64,000 nt of DNA from Aestuariivirga litoralis (GTDB taxonomy: Bacteria > Pseudomonadota > Alphaproteobacteria > Rhizobiales > Aestuariivirgaceae): assembly GCF_015714715.1 (NCBI RefSeq), contig NZ_WAHS01000001.1, positions 620,001 through 684,000 of the forward strand. Direction: 5' to 3'. Below are positions 17,731 to 26,688 of this stretch, piece by piece; the stretch's first letter is position 1; each line of letters opens with the position of its first letter. The translations under genes and the position numbers were made by a program. The notes under the pieces are model-generated. The model did no database searches, had not been told where the DNA came from, and was given only the letters and a program-made list of their open reading frames with translations.

Positions 17731-17860
17731 TGCGGTTTGGCAAGCGGGGACAGCTGAGTCAAGCTGTGCCAAAACAAGCCCAGTTTTTAAGGCTTTCTTC
17801 ACTATAATCTGACGGTTCGGCAACGGAGTCTTAACCGTAAGGGTCCACACTCCGTTGATC

Positions 17861-19249
17861 ATGAAGGTAAGTCGCGTTTCTCTGGCGTTGGTGTGTTCGG
17901 TTTTTCTTGCAGCGGTGGGCGCAAGTGCCGGTTCCTCTTTCGCTGCCGGTTCTGCAGATGCTTTGACGGCTTCGGCCTATCAGGCGCTTTCCGCAGGCAA
18001 TGCCACCCAATCGGTGGAGCAGTTCAGCCAGGCGATTTCATCGCAGCAGCTGGGGCCTGAAGCCCTGGCCAATGCCTATCTCAACCGGGCTCTGGCGTTC
18101 CAGAAGCTGGGGCAGGATAGCAAGGCAGTGGAAGATTACACTGCAGCTCTCAATCTGGATGCCATGCCCACTGACATTAGGGCCCGCGCGCTTTACAATC
18201 GCGGTCTCGCGCAGGAACGGGTGAAGAGCCCGGTTCTGGCGATTGAAGACTACACCAGCTCGCTGCTGATCGATGCCAATTTCTCGCAATCCTATCTGGC
18301 GCGCGCCAATGCGTTGCGTGACAGCGGGCAATATCTATTCTCGATCTCGGACTATGAGCGCGCGATCAAGAACAACCATCCGCAGCCAGCCGTGGTCTAT
18401 TTCGGCGAGGCCCAGGCCTATGAAGCCCTGAAGCGTCCGATTGAAGCCAAGAAGTTCCTGAAGGCCGCGCTGCAAGCCGATCCGAAATTTGCTCCCGCCC
18501 AGGAAAAGATGAAGGCCTATTCCGATGTGGCCGAGCTTGACGATGCCGCTGCTGATCCGATTTTGACGGGCAGCCTGACCAGCCCAGTCAACCAGACCAA
18601 TGTGGCCATGAAGGCCATGCCGCAGGCGGTGGAACCGCCTACGCAGATGCTGGCCGAAGCGACCCAGGCGAACAATGATGATGCCTCGACGGCTGCTGAC
18701 CAGATTGCTGATATGGCTGCCGATGAAGGTTCCTATTCCAGCCTTGAGCCAAAGCCCGCCAAGTTCGGCCGGGTGGAGGTGGCGCAAGTCCCGAACATTC
18801 CTGCCGTTGCTGCCAAGGCTGCGGCGCAGGCGCAAGTGGCGGAAGCCAAGCCGGTGATCAAGCAGGCAACGCAGAAGGCAGCGCAGGTTGCGGTAATTCA
18901 ACCTGCCTCAGATGATGCGAATGCCATTACCGATAGCGATCCGATTGCCACCGCGAGCACCGGCCAGGCTCCAGATGTTGCCAGCACGTCAGTCATGTCA
19001 GGCTGGGTGGTGCAGATTTCTTCCGCCAACAGCGAAGATGCCGCCTGGAGCAGCTGGAAAAAGATGCAAGGCTCGCATGCCGTTCTGGCCGGCGAGAATG
19101 CTTCGGTGATCAAGGCTGATCTGGGTGCGCGCGGCACGTTCTACCGTGTGCGCATGGGTGGCTATGACAATCAGACCGCAGCGATGAAGGCCTGCCTGAA
19201 GATCAAGGCCGGCGGCGTTGCCTGCTACGTGGCCAAGGCCAGCTCGTAA
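17861..19249 (+). CDS. Exported TPR-repeat protein with C-terminal SPOR domain
   Basis: A 462-residue envelope protein. A signal peptide (ending near SSFAAG) is followed by about four tetratricopeptide repeats (residues 35-220), a long Ala/Pro-rich linker, and an SPOR domain at the C-terminus (GWVVQISSANSEDAAWSSW to CYVAKA). SPOR domains bind denuded septal peptidoglycan, so a role at the division site is likely. ATG 17861 is used; a TATAAT box at 17803-17808 can serve as its -10. A strong hairpin terminator follows. Confidence 0.88.
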   Translation: MKVSRVSLALVCSVFLAAVGASAGSSFAAGSADALTASAYQALSAGNATQSVEQFSQAISSQQLGPEALANAYLNRALAFQKLGQDSKAVEDYTAALNLDAMPTDIRARALYNRGLAQERVKSPVLAIEDYTSSLLIDANFSQSYLARANALRDSGQYLFSISDYERAIKNNHPQPAVVYFGEAQAYEALKRPIEAKKFLKAALQADPKFAPAQEKMKAYSDVAELDDAAADPILTGSLTSPVNQTNVAMKAMPQAVEPPTQMLAEATQANNDDASTAADQIADMAADEGSYSSLEPKPAKFGRVEVAQVPNIPAVAAKAAAQAQVAEAKPVIKQATQKAAQVAVIQPASDDANAITDSDPIATASTGQAPDVASTSVMSGWVVQISSANSEDAAWSSWKKMQGSHAVLAGENASVIKADLGARGTFYRVRMGGYDNQTAAMKACLKIKAGGVACYVAKASS

Positions 19250-19273
19250 CAATTTCGAACTATCTTATTGAAG

Positions 19274-19304
19274 GCGCGCAAGCTTCTGGCTTGCGCGCTT
19301 TTTT
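19274..19304 (+). terminator. Rho-independent terminator
   Basis: GCGCGCAAG (19274-19282) pairs perfectly with CTTGCGCGC (19290-19298) across a 7-base loop and is followed by six T. It ends the TPR-SPOR transcript. Confidence 0.9.
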
Positions 19305-19310
19305 ATTGGG

Positions 19311-19514
19311 TTACTTCAGCAGGAAAGTGACCTTCATGTTGACGCGCCATTCCGCCACCTTGCCGTTCTTCACCACGCATTTGATGTCCTGAACCCAGGC
19401 GCCTTCCACATGGTCAAGGGTGGAATCTGCCTTGGCAATGCCGGTTTCCACCGCATCTTCAATGCTTTTGGTGGAGGCGGAGGTGATTTCGATGACTTTT
19501 GCGACGGTGGACAT
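19311..19514 (-). CDS. Dodecin family flavin-binding protein
   Basis: A 67-residue dodecin. These small proteins form hollow dodecamers that bind riboflavin, FMN or FAD pairs and buffer free flavin. The family pattern VAKVIEITSASTKSIEDAV-(n)-GAWVQDIKCVVKNGKVAEWRVNMKVTF covers the whole protein, including the flavin-stacking Trp40 in the GAWV segment. It is a single gene facing the TPR-SPOR gene, with the terminator between them. Confidence 0.93.
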   Translation of the reverse strand: MSTVAKVIEITSASTKSIEDAVETGIAKADSTLDHVEGAWVQDIKCVVKNGKVAEWRVNMKVTFLLK

Positions 19515-19592
19515 GTGGAAACCTCATTCAGTTGCGGAAAGCTGCCGCTCACGGCTTTATCCGCCGGGGCATTTTCGCTAGTTCACTATGGC

Positions 19593-20012
19593 ATGACTTT
19601 GAACCTGGTGAAACTCTGTGTCGGCGTTGATGAAGTTCAGGACCTGAAGGACTGGATCAAGCAGAAATATGCCGACCGCGAGACCAGCATGCATGTGACG
19701 CGCATGTGGCCACGCCGCGAGGCGGACATATTGCCCGGCGGTTCACTCTATTGGGTGATCCGCGGCATGATATTGTGCCGCCAGCAGATTGTGGGTTTTG
19801 AGAAAACCACCGGCGCTGACGGGATCGATCGCTGCCGCATCCTGATGAACAAGAAGGTCGTGTTGGTGCATCCGGTGCCGCGCCGCGCCTTTCAGGGCTG
19901 GCGCTATCTGGAAGCCAGCGATGCGCCGCCCGACATGAAGAAGGGTTCCGGCGGCGGTGCGGATCTGAGCGAAAAGATGCGGCGCGAGCTGGCGGAGCTG
20001 GGGCTGCTGTAG
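19593..20012 (+). CDS. DUF1489 family protein
   Basis: A 139-residue protein matching the alphaproteobacterial DUF1489 family from its first residues (MTLNLVKLCVGVDEVQDLKDW), with the conserved HVTRMWPRR and GSLYWVIRG blocks and a basic C-terminal half. Function unknown; no signal peptide. ATG 19593 fits the family N-terminus, while the open frame upstream overlaps dodecin on the other strand and is ignored. Its end is 10 bases from the convergent panC end. Confidence 0.88.
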   Translation: MTLNLVKLCVGVDEVQDLKDWIKQKYADRETSMHVTRMWPRREADILPGGSLYWVIRGMILCRQQIVGFEKTTGADGIDRCRILMNKKVVLVHPVPRRAFQGWRYLEASDAPPDMKKGSGGGADLSEKMRRELAELGLL

Positions 20013-20022
20013 CGTTCTCACA

Positions 20023-20865
20023 TCACACGGCGATGTTATCGATCAATCTGGTCTTGCCCAGCCAGGCGGCAACGAGCAGGCGGATGGGTTCATTCGCACC
20101 TTGCACCAGCGCCAAGGTTTCGGCATTGCGTGCGGTAAAATAATCCACTTTGAAGCCCAAAGTTTCCAGCGAACGCGTGGCGCTTTGCGTCGCGGTTTGC
20201 GGCTTGGCGCCGCCGCGGATTTTCTCCGCAGCCTGCGTCAGATTGCGATGCAAGGAAACAGCCTGCTGGCGTTCGTGTTTCGACAAATAGGCATTGCGTG
20301 ACGACATGGCGAGGCCGTCTTCCTCGCGCTCGGTTTCAACGCCGATCACTTGGGTGGGCAAATTGAGGTCACGCGCCATGCGGGTGACGACCATCAGCTG
20401 CTGATAATCCTTCTCGCCGAAAATCGCATAGTCGGCTGTAGATGCCGTGAACAGCTTGGCCACCACGGTTGCCACACCATCAAAAAATTGCGGGCGGAAT
20501 TTGTCTTCCAATCCGGCAGAGGCGGGGCCTTGCATATGGATGTTGGTGGCAAAGCCATCGGGATAAACTTCCTCTGGCGCTGGCGCATAGACCAGATCCA
20601 CGCCTTCGGATTTCAGCTTCTTCAAGTCGCCTTCCTCGTCGCGCGGATAGCGGCTCAGGTCTTCATTGGCGGCGAATTGCTTGGGGTTCACGAAGATCGA
20701 GGTCACCACCTTGTCGGCCAGATCAAAGCCGCGACGGACCAGTTTCAGGTGGCCCTCATGCAGGGCGCCCATGGTCGGTACAATTGCGGTTTTCAACCCT
20801 TTGGCGCGCCAGCCTGCAACCGTGCTGCGCAATCCATCCACATCCCTCACCGTAACGATTGGCAT
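20023..20865 (-). CDS. panC: Pantoate--beta-alanine ligase
   Basis: Joins pantoate and beta-alanine with ATP to give pantothenate, the CoA precursor. The protein is 280 residues. The nucleotidylyltransferase HxGH signature lies in PTMGALHEGHLKLV (residues 30-43); the FGEKDYQQLMVV and AMSSRNAYLS (KMSKS-like) blocks follow. panB is not adjacent in this window. Confidence 0.96.
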   Translation of the reverse strand: MPIVTVRDVDGLRSTVAGWRAKGLKTAIVPTMGALHEGHLKLVRRGFDLADKVVTSIFVNPKQFAANEDLSRYPRDEEGDLKKLKSEGVDLVYAPAPEEVYPDGFATNIHMQGPASAGLEDKFRPQFFDGVATVVAKLFTASTADYAIFGEKDYQQLMVVTRMARDLNLPTQVIGVETEREEDGLAMSSRNAYLSKHERQQAVSLHRNLTQAAEKIRGGAKPQTATQSATRSLETLGFKVDYFTARNAETLALVQGANEPIRLLVAAWLGKTRLIDNIAV

Positions 20866-20967
20866 TCGACCTTAATCCGTTGTCCCCGTTTACGCATAAG
20901 CTTAGCTCTTATTATTTGATCCTGCATCGGCTATGATGAATCAGTACGATCATAACGAGTTTGCCTG

Positions 20968-21483
20968 ATGTCCCGCCCATTCCGCAGCATTGAAGAAGCC
21001 ACTAGTTTCCTGACGCGCGCGGCCACTGAAGAAGGCGTGAGCCATCTCTCTTACTGGTATCTGCAATACAGCGAGGGTGCGCCGGATCAAGTGATCTGGG
21101 TGGCCACTTATGATCCGCATTACATGCAGCACTATATGAGCAATTTTACCCCGCTGAGCGATCCGGTGATCAACAGCGTGATGGATAACAAGCTGGTGGA
21201 TTGGGCTGAATGGTTCAAGGTCGATCATGTGGCGCAAGCGGTGGACCATATTGCCAACCGATACGGCATCACTAAATTCGGTATTTCGATGCCGCTGCCA
21301 GCACCAGGTGAAGACAAAATCATCTTCTCGGTGAATACGGCATCGAGCGAAAGCGAATGGGCCAAGATGCGCGGCGCACTGGTCAAACGGTTCCAACCCT
21401 TCGCGCGCGAATTTGATGAGCGCATGCGGCCCCTGGTGGCGCAGGTGGAAAAGGGCGACAGCGTGTTCAAGCTTTCGGCGTGA
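20968..21483 (+). CDS. LuxR-type autoinducer-binding domain protein without DNA-binding domain
   Basis: A 171-residue protein matching only the N-terminal ligand-binding half of LuxR/TraR regulators. The characteristic run VIWVATYDPHYMQHY-(n)-LSDPV keeps the family spacing: Tyr56, Asp65 and Pro66 correspond to TraR Tyr61, Asp70 and Pro71, and Trp79 and Gly105 to Trp85 and Gly113. The position of TraR Trp57 is Tyr52. The protein stops at residue 171, where a LuxR HTH would begin, so it cannot bind DNA that way. The stop overlaps the following glycosyltransferase by GTGA. It may sense a small molecule and act through another protein, as TrlR does on TraR. Confidence 0.75.
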   Translation: MSRPFRSIEEATSFLTRAATEEGVSHLSYWYLQYSEGAPDQVIWVATYDPHYMQHYMSNFTPLSDPVINSVMDNKLVDWAEWFKVDHVAQAVDHIANRYGITKFGISMPLPAPGEDKIIFSVNTASSESEWAKMRGALVKRFQPFAREFDERMRPLVAQVEKGDSVFKLSA

Positions 21484-22355
21484 ACATCCCCGGCAGCCAA
21501 ATTTATTGGAAGGCCCGGGGCCAGATCTCTTATTTCCTTCTGCAGAACGCCGTTGTCAGGGAGTTGGAGGCGCGCTGGAGGAATCCGCCTGCCAGAAAGA
21601 CATGCGATTTAGGCAGCGAGTTGGTTGTATCGCTGACCTCGTATGCGCCGCGTCTTTCGACCGTGATTTACACTCTGAAATGCCTTTTGACGCAGACGGT
21701 GCAACCAGACCGGATTATCCTGTGGGTCACGGCGGAAGATGAAAAACGCCTGCCGCAAAAGGTGAGGGCCCTCATCGGCACGCGCGGATTTGAAGTGCGC
21801 CTTGCACCGGACTGGGGCTCGTACAAGAAAATCATTCCGGCTCTGCTGGCCTTTCCTCAAGCCTATATTGCCACCGCAGATGATGATGCCTATTATCCGG
21901 CGAACTGGCTGGAAGGGCTTGTTACAGCCTGCAGCCCACCCAAGCGGCAGATCATTTGCTACCGGGCGCATGGGATGAAAATTGTGGGCGGCAATATCGC
22001 TCCCTACGCAAGCTGGGATTATCAGGCGAAGAGTTTCGGCAACAATGTGCTTTTCCCGACTGGAGTAGGGGGCGTGCTTTATGCACCGCATGCGCTTGAT
22101 CCGCGTGTGATCGATGCAGAACTTTTCACATCGCTTGCGCCAAGTGCTGATGATGTGTGGCTGGCCTGGATGGGGCACTTTGCCAAGAGCGAATATGTCA
22201 AACTCGAAATGGCAAATAGAGTGGTTGAATGGCGCGGCGCTTCGCGGACGAGCCTGAAAAAGTACAATGTTCGGCAGGGTGGCAATGATCGCCAGATCGA
22301 CGCGATGGCCAAGCATTTTGGACTGATCGCGCGGGGAAACTACACTCAGCGCTGA
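21480..22355 (+). CDS. Glycosyltransferase (GT2-like, A fold)
   Basis: A 291-residue putative glycosyltransferase. The N-terminal half has VVSLTSYAPRLSTVIYTLKCLLTQTVQPDRIILWV, typical of GT-A enzymes, then the metal-binding ATADDDAYYP motif near residue 137. A later DDVWLAW acidic motif fits the catalytic base region. There is no transmembrane helix. The acceptor is unknown. It starts at GTG, overlapping the LuxR-domain gene by 4 bases, so the two products are probably made together. Confidence 0.8.
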   Translation: MNIPGSQIYWKARGQISYFLLQNAVVRELEARWRNPPARKTCDLGSELVVSLTSYAPRLSTVIYTLKCLLTQTVQPDRIILWVTAEDEKRLPQKVRALIGTRGFEVRLAPDWGSYKKIIPALLAFPQAYIATADDDAYYPANWLEGLVTACSPPKRQIICYRAHGMKIVGGNIAPYASWDYQAKSFGNNVLFPTGVGGVLYAPHALDPRVIDAELFTSLAPSADDVWLAWMGHFAKSEYVKLEMANRVVEWRGASRTSLKKYNVRQGGNDRQIDAMAKHFGLIARGNYTQR

Positions 22356-22362
22356 GGGACTT

Positions 22363-23637
22363 TCACTTGTCTTTGTAGTGGATGCCGCGGTCCACGGCCG
22401 CATTGCCGAATTTCTCGCGGATCTTGTCGATGGCTTTTTCGGCCTTGGTCAATTGCTGGCGGTGGCTGTCCAGTTCATTGTCTGGTGCGCCATCAACTTC
22501 CTCAAGGCGCGATATGCCGATGCCGATCAGGCGAAACTTCTCGTGGCCGGTTTCCTTGCGTAGCAATTGCTTTCCCGCATCAAACAACACATGCGCCAGG
22601 TTGGTGGCATCAGCCACAGAGCGCGCGCGGGTGCGGCTCACAAAGTCCTTGGTCTTCAGCTTCAAGGTGATGGTCTTGCCAGCATGGCCTGATTTCTTGG
22701 CGCGGCGCGACACGCGCTGGCACAGGTCCCACAGCTTGGCTTCCAGTGCCTCATAGTCGGCAATGTCTTCATTGAAGGTGGTTTCGGCGCTGATGGATTT
22801 TTCGACCTCGTGCGTATCCACCTCGCGGAAATCCTCGCCGCGGCTGAGATGATAAAGCCTGGCCCCCATGCTGCCGAAGTCGCGCATCAGGTCGATCTTT
22901 TCCATGGTTTGCAACTGGCTGATCAAAGTGATGCCACGTTTGGCCAGGCTGGCCTGCATGGCCGCCCCCACGCCCCAGATATTGCCAACTGGCTTTGTGG
23001 CAAGGAATGCTTTCATCTCAGCAGCGCCCACCACCGAGAAGCCGCGCGGCTTTTGAAGATCAGATGCCATCTTAGCCAAAAACTTGTTGTGTGACAGTCC
23101 GACTGACACTGTCACACCGATTTCATCTTCGATGCGCCGTGCCAGCCGCGCCAATGACAAAGCCGGCGGCGCGCCATGCAGCCTGGTGGTGCCGGTGAGA
23201 TCGAGGAAAGCTTCATCGATCGAGACCGGTTGCACCATAGGGGTGAGGCCCAGCATCAACTCGCGCACTTGCTTGCCGACCTCGACATATTTGGCCATGC
23301 GCGGTTTCACCACCACGGCATCGGGGCAGAGTTTCAGTGCTTTGAACATTGGCATGGCGGATTTCACCCCATGGATGCGGGCAATATAGCAGGCGGTGGA
23401 GACCACGCCGCGGGTCCCGCCGCCTACGATGACAGGCTTGTCGCGCAATTCTGGATTGTCGCGTTTTTCAACGGCGGCATAGAAGGCGTCGCAGTCGATA
23501 TGGGCAATCGAAAGGTCAAACAGTTCTGTGTGGCGCAGCAGGCGGGGGCTCTTGCAGGCCGGGCAGCGCGCATCATGCGCGGCAACACTGGTGAAGCAGT
23601 CGCGGCAGAAACCGGAGTTGGTGGCGCTTTCCGTCAA
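22363..23637 (-). CDS. dinB: DNA polymerase IV, Y family
   Basis: Error-prone translesion polymerase of 424 residues. An extra N-terminal Cys4 segment (CRDCFTSVAAHDARCPAC), frequent in alphaproteobacterial DinB, precedes the polymerase core. The catalytic acidic residues are visible in IAHIDCDAFYAAVE and VSIDEAFLDL. The little-finger domain and a C-terminal tail follow. It overlaps the upstream DUF3572 gene by 4 bases. Confidence 0.93.
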   Translation of the reverse strand: MTESATNSGFCRDCFTSVAAHDARCPACKSPRLLRHTELFDLSIAHIDCDAFYAAVEKRDNPELRDKPVIVGGGTRGVVSTACYIARIHGVKSAMPMFKALKLCPDAVVVKPRMAKYVEVGKQVRELMLGLTPMVQPVSIDEAFLDLTGTTRLHGAPPALSLARLARRIEDEIGVTVSVGLSHNKFLAKMASDLQKPRGFSVVGAAEMKAFLATKPVGNIWGVGAAMQASLAKRGITLISQLQTMEKIDLMRDFGSMGARLYHLSRGEDFREVDTHEVEKSISAETTFNEDIADYEALEAKLWDLCQRVSRRAKKSGHAGKTITLKLKTKDFVSRTRARSVADATNLAHVLFDAGKQLLRKETGHEKFRLIGIGISRLEEVDGAPDNELDSHRQQLTKAEKAIDKIREKFGNAAVDRGIHYKDK

Positions 23638-23921
23638 AACTCGGCGCCGGGCAATCTGCGCCGGGCTTTCAGCAGCGTATCGGGCGGCATGTCTTGGGCG
23701 GCGGCGAATTCAACGACCCAGCTTTCATCCTCCAAAGTCTGGTCGAGAACCATGGCCTGAAAGGCAGGATCAGACAGGCGCGAACGCAGGTCATCCAGTG
23801 TTAGGCCCGTGAGACCGACAAAGCGGGCGAAGCGGTCTTCATCCTGCGTCATGAAGGCAATGAGGCTGGCCACAAGGCTTTCAAGTGCTTCGCTTTTTCC
23901 GGAATTTGCAATCTTCATCAT
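23634..23921 (-). CDS. DUF3572 domain-containing protein
   Basis: A 95-residue acidic helical protein that fits the alphaproteobacterial DUF3572 family (ALESLVASLIAFMTQDEDRFARFVGLTGL, then a DPAFQAMVLD block). Function unknown. Its stop overlaps the dinB start, so it is co-transcribed with dinB. It is divergent from divK across a 195-base gap. Confidence 0.85.
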   Translation of the reverse strand: MMKIANSGKSEALESLVASLIAFMTQDEDRFARFVGLTGLTLDDLRSRLSDPAFQAMVLDQTLEDESWVVEFAAAQDMPPDTLLKARRRLPGAEF

Positions 23922-24116
23922 GTGTTAACCACCGCTGTCCCACAGGCATTCTAGTTAAACAATTGGTTACGGGGAATGGCGATTGTGTCCATGCAGGGGC
24001 AAGCTGACCGTGGCAATTATTGTAACAATTTTCAGCTCAAGCAGGGGCTATAGTCGATGGGAAATGATTTGATTGCTGGTGTGGTCAAGCCATTTCCTGC
24101 CGGGAACTCGGGTGCG

Positions 24117-24491
24117 ATGAAGAAAACCGTTCTGGTTGTCGAAGACAACGAGTTGAACATGAAGCTTTTCAACGATCTTCTGGAAGCTCACGGCTATGGC
24201 GTGCTGCAGACGCGTGATGGGCTTTCAGCGCTTGATCTGGCCCGCAAGCACATGCCTGATTTGATCCTGATGGATATCCAGTTGCCGGAAGTGTCCGGCA
24301 TCGAAGTGACCAAGTGGCTGAAGGAAGATGATGACCTGCGGAAAATTCCGGTGATTGCCGTCACCGCTTTCGCCATGAAGGGCGATGAACAGAAGATCCG
24401 CGAAGGCGGCTGCGAGGCCTATATTTCCAAACCCATTTCGGTGATGAGTTTCCTGGCTACCATTGATAGTTTTCTGAAGAAGGCATCATGA
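24117..24491 (+). CDS. divK: Single-domain response regulator DivK
   Basis: A 124-residue CheY-like receiver that controls DivJ/PleC/DivL in the alphaproteobacterial cell cycle. Phospho-acceptor Asp53 lies in [13 protein letters not shown], with acidic Glu9/Asp10 and the conserved Lys in AYISKPI. I start at [11 protein letters not shown], the usual DivK N-terminus; an in-frame ATG at 24057 would add 20 residues and has no better ribosome site. The stop overlaps pleD by 4 bases (ATGA). Confidence 0.93.
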   Translation: MKKTVLVVEDNELNMKLFNDLLEAHGYGVLQTRDGLSALDLARKHMPDLILMDIQLPEVSGIEVTKWLKEDDDLRKIPVIAVTAFAMKGDEQKIREGGCEAYISKPISVMSFLATIDSFLKKAS

Positions 24492-25858
24492 CCGCACGCG
24501 TCCTCGTCGTCGACGACATTGCTGCCAACGTGCGGCTTCTGGAAGCCAAGCTGACGGCTGAGTATTTTGAAGTGGTCACCGCCATGAATGGCGTGGATGC
24601 ACTGGATGCCGTTCAGCGCACAAAGCCCGATATCGTTTTGCTCGATGTGATGATGCCCGGCATTGACGGGATCGAAGTTTGCAAACGCCTGAAGGCCAAC
24701 AACGCTACCGCTCATATTCCGGTGGTGATGGTGACAGCCCTTGACCAACCGGAAGACCGGCTGAAGGGCCTGCGGGCGGGGGCCGATGATTTCCTGACCA
24801 AGCCGGTCAATGACATCTCGCTGTTCAGCCGCGTAAAATCGCTAGTCCGGCTGAAAATGCTCACCGACGAATTGCGTGAGCGTGCTGACGTGAATAACGG
24901 CACAGTTGGCCAAATCACCAAGCCGGCGGCACTGCCCAATGCCAGCAATGGCCATGTGTTGCTGGTTGAGCCGCGTGCCCAGGCGGTGGAACGCATGCAG
25001 GCGGTCATGTCCGGCGAACACAAGCTTGCAGTGGCCATCGATCTTCCTTCCACCATGGCGGCGATCGAGCATGCCGCCACGCCGTTTGAGCTGATCATCG
25101 TCAGCCTGGGGGCTGAAGGTTTTGATGGCCTGCGGCTGGTCTCGCAAATCCGCTCGCAGGATGCCATGCGACAAACACCTATTCTGGTGATCGTTGATCC
25201 GATCGACCAGAAAAACCTTTTGCGCGCGCTTGATATGGGCGTGAATGACTATCTGATGCGCCCGGTGGACAAGCAGGAATTGCTGGCCCGCGCCGCCACG
25301 CAAATTAAACGCTGGCGCTATACCGAGCAATTGCGCGGCAGTGTGAAAGCTTCGATGGAAATGGCCATCACTGATGGCCTGACCGGGCTTTACAACCGCC
25401 GCTATCTCGAAACCCATATGGGCAATCTGGTGGATCATTATGCCAATCGCGGCAAGGTTCTCAGCGTGCTGGCGGTCGATGCCGATCACTTCAAAGCGGT
25501 CAATGACACCTATGGCCATGATGCCGGCGATGCCGTGTTGCGCGAACTTGCCTCACGCATGACAAGGATGACGCGCGGGGCTGACCTGTGCTGCCGCGTC
25601 GGTGGCGAGGAATTCGTGGTGGTTCTGCCGGGCACCGATCTGCCGGTGGCCCGCCAGATTGGCGAGCGCTTGCGTCTTGCGGTGGCCAATGGCCCGTTTG
25701 ATATTGGCGGCGGGAAGATGATCCCAGTCACTGTTTCCATCGGGGTGTCTACCCTGGTGGGCTTTGACGATACGCCGGCTGATATCCTGAAACGGGCCGA
25801 CGAGGCGCTCTATGCTGCCAAGCGTGACGGCCGCAACCGCGTGACGCTGGCAGCCTAA
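24488..25858 (+). CDS. pleD: Response regulator / diguanylate cyclase PleD
   Basis: A 456-residue REC-REC-GGDEF protein that makes cyclic di-GMP at the pole after phosphorylation. The first receiver has Asp9, Asp10 and phospho-acceptor Asp53. The second (residues about 155-275) lacks the acceptor Asp (Ser206 in IIVSLG), as expected for the dimerising adaptor domain. The cyclase active site GGEEF is at 372-376, with the product-inhibition I-site RGAD at 363-366. It is translated with divK. Confidence 0.95.
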   Translation: MTARVLVVDDIAANVRLLEAKLTAEYFEVVTAMNGVDALDAVQRTKPDIVLLDVMMPGIDGIEVCKRLKANNATAHIPVVMVTALDQPEDRLKGLRAGADDFLTKPVNDISLFSRVKSLVRLKMLTDELRERADVNNGTVGQITKPAALPNASNGHVLLVEPRAQAVERMQAVMSGEHKLAVAIDLPSTMAAIEHAATPFELIIVSLGAEGFDGLRLVSQIRSQDAMRQTPILVIVDPIDQKNLLRALDMGVNDYLMRPVDKQELLARAATQIKRWRYTEQLRGSVKASMEMAITDGLTGLYNRRYLETHMGNLVDHYANRGKVLSVLAVDADHFKAVNDTYGHDAGDAVLRELASRMTRMTRGADLCCRVGGEEFVVVLPGTDLPVARQIGERLRLAVANGPFDIGGGKMIPVTVSIGVSTLVGFDDTPADILKRADEALYAAKRDGRNRVTLAA

Positions 25859-25981
25859 GCCAAATCAGTGCCATTTTTCAGGGCGGTTTATCCCCTTTGA
25901 CGTCCGCATGATTTGGCCTTTAAAAGGCCCGCAACGCTCACTATAGTAAGTTCTGACATTCGTTTTCGGGAGTTTGAGATT

Positions 25982-26209
25982 ATGGGTTCACTTTCACTTT
26001 GGCATTGGGTCATCATCATTGCCGTGGTTCTTCTGCTGTTTGGCGGCAAGGGCAAGGTTTCAGATCTGATGGGTGATGTGGCCAAGGGCATCAAGAGCTT
26101 CAAGAAGGGCATGGCTGACGGCGACGACACCGAGTCCGACAAGACCCTGGAAGCCACGGTCGAAGAGGTGGCTCCCAAGGCCGCCGCCAAAGCCAAAGCC
26201 AAGAGCTGA
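25982..26209 (+). CDS. tatA: Sec-independent protein translocase subunit TatA
   Basis: A 75-residue TatA: one N-terminal membrane helix ([19 protein letters not shown]), the amphipathic helix after the FGGKGK hinge, and a Lys/Ala/Glu tail. It forms the pore-like oligomer that moves folded proteins with twin-arginine signals. ATG 25982 is set by the conserved GSLSLWHW start. First gene of tatABC. Confidence 0.95.
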   Translation: MGSLSLWHWVIIIAVVLLLFGGKGKVSDLMGDVAKGIKSFKKGMADGDDTESDKTLEATVEEVAPKAAAKAKAKS

Positions 26210-26247
26210 TGCAGTTTTGAGGGGAGGCTTTGCCTCCCTGATGTCCC

Positions 26248-26688
26248 ATGTTTGATTTCGGTCTTAGCACATCGCACATTCTGGTGATCGTGGTCCTGGC
26301 AATCATTGCCATCGGGCCCAAGGATCTGCCGACTGTGCTGCGCCGTTTCGGCCAGTTCATGAACAAGATGCGCGGCATGGCGCGCGACTTCCAGGGCCAG
26401 GTTGATGTGGCCATGAAGGATGCCGGGATGGACGGCGTTCAGCAGGATCTCAAATCGCTGCGTACCGGCATTTCTGCTGCCGTAGCACCGATGCAGACCT
26501 TGGCTTCCAGCGCAGCATCGTCGGCCATGTCTTCGCCATCCGCTTCGGCCTCTTCGACTGCTATTGCGGCTGCCGCTTCTTCCACGCCAGCATTCCATAG
26601 CGGCAATGACTTCTCACGCTATTTCGGAGATGGCACGGGCGAAACCCGCGTTCAGGGCCGGGGGCTTGATGATGGCGTGCGCGAATGA
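26248..26688 (+). CDS. tatB: Sec-independent protein translocase subunit TatB
   Basis: A 146-residue TatB with the conserved Glu of TatB replaced in the order SHILVIVVLAIIAIGPKDLP, an N-terminal membrane helix, a long amphipathic helix and a Ser/Ala-rich tail. With TatC it forms the receptor for twin-arginine signals. The stop overlaps tatC by 4 bases. Confidence 0.93.
   Translation: MFDFGLSTSHILVIVVLAIIAIGPKDLPTVLRRFGQFMNKMRGMARDFQGQVDVAMKDAGMDGVQQDLKSLRTGISAAVAPMQTLASSAASSAMSSPSASASSTAIAAAASSTPAFHSGNDFSRYFGDGTGETRVQGRGLDDGVRE

Noticed and set aside
23925-23972. TTAA-like repeats upstream of divK as a CtrA site
   Set aside because: Spacing and second half (GGTTAC) do not match TTAA-N7-TTAA.
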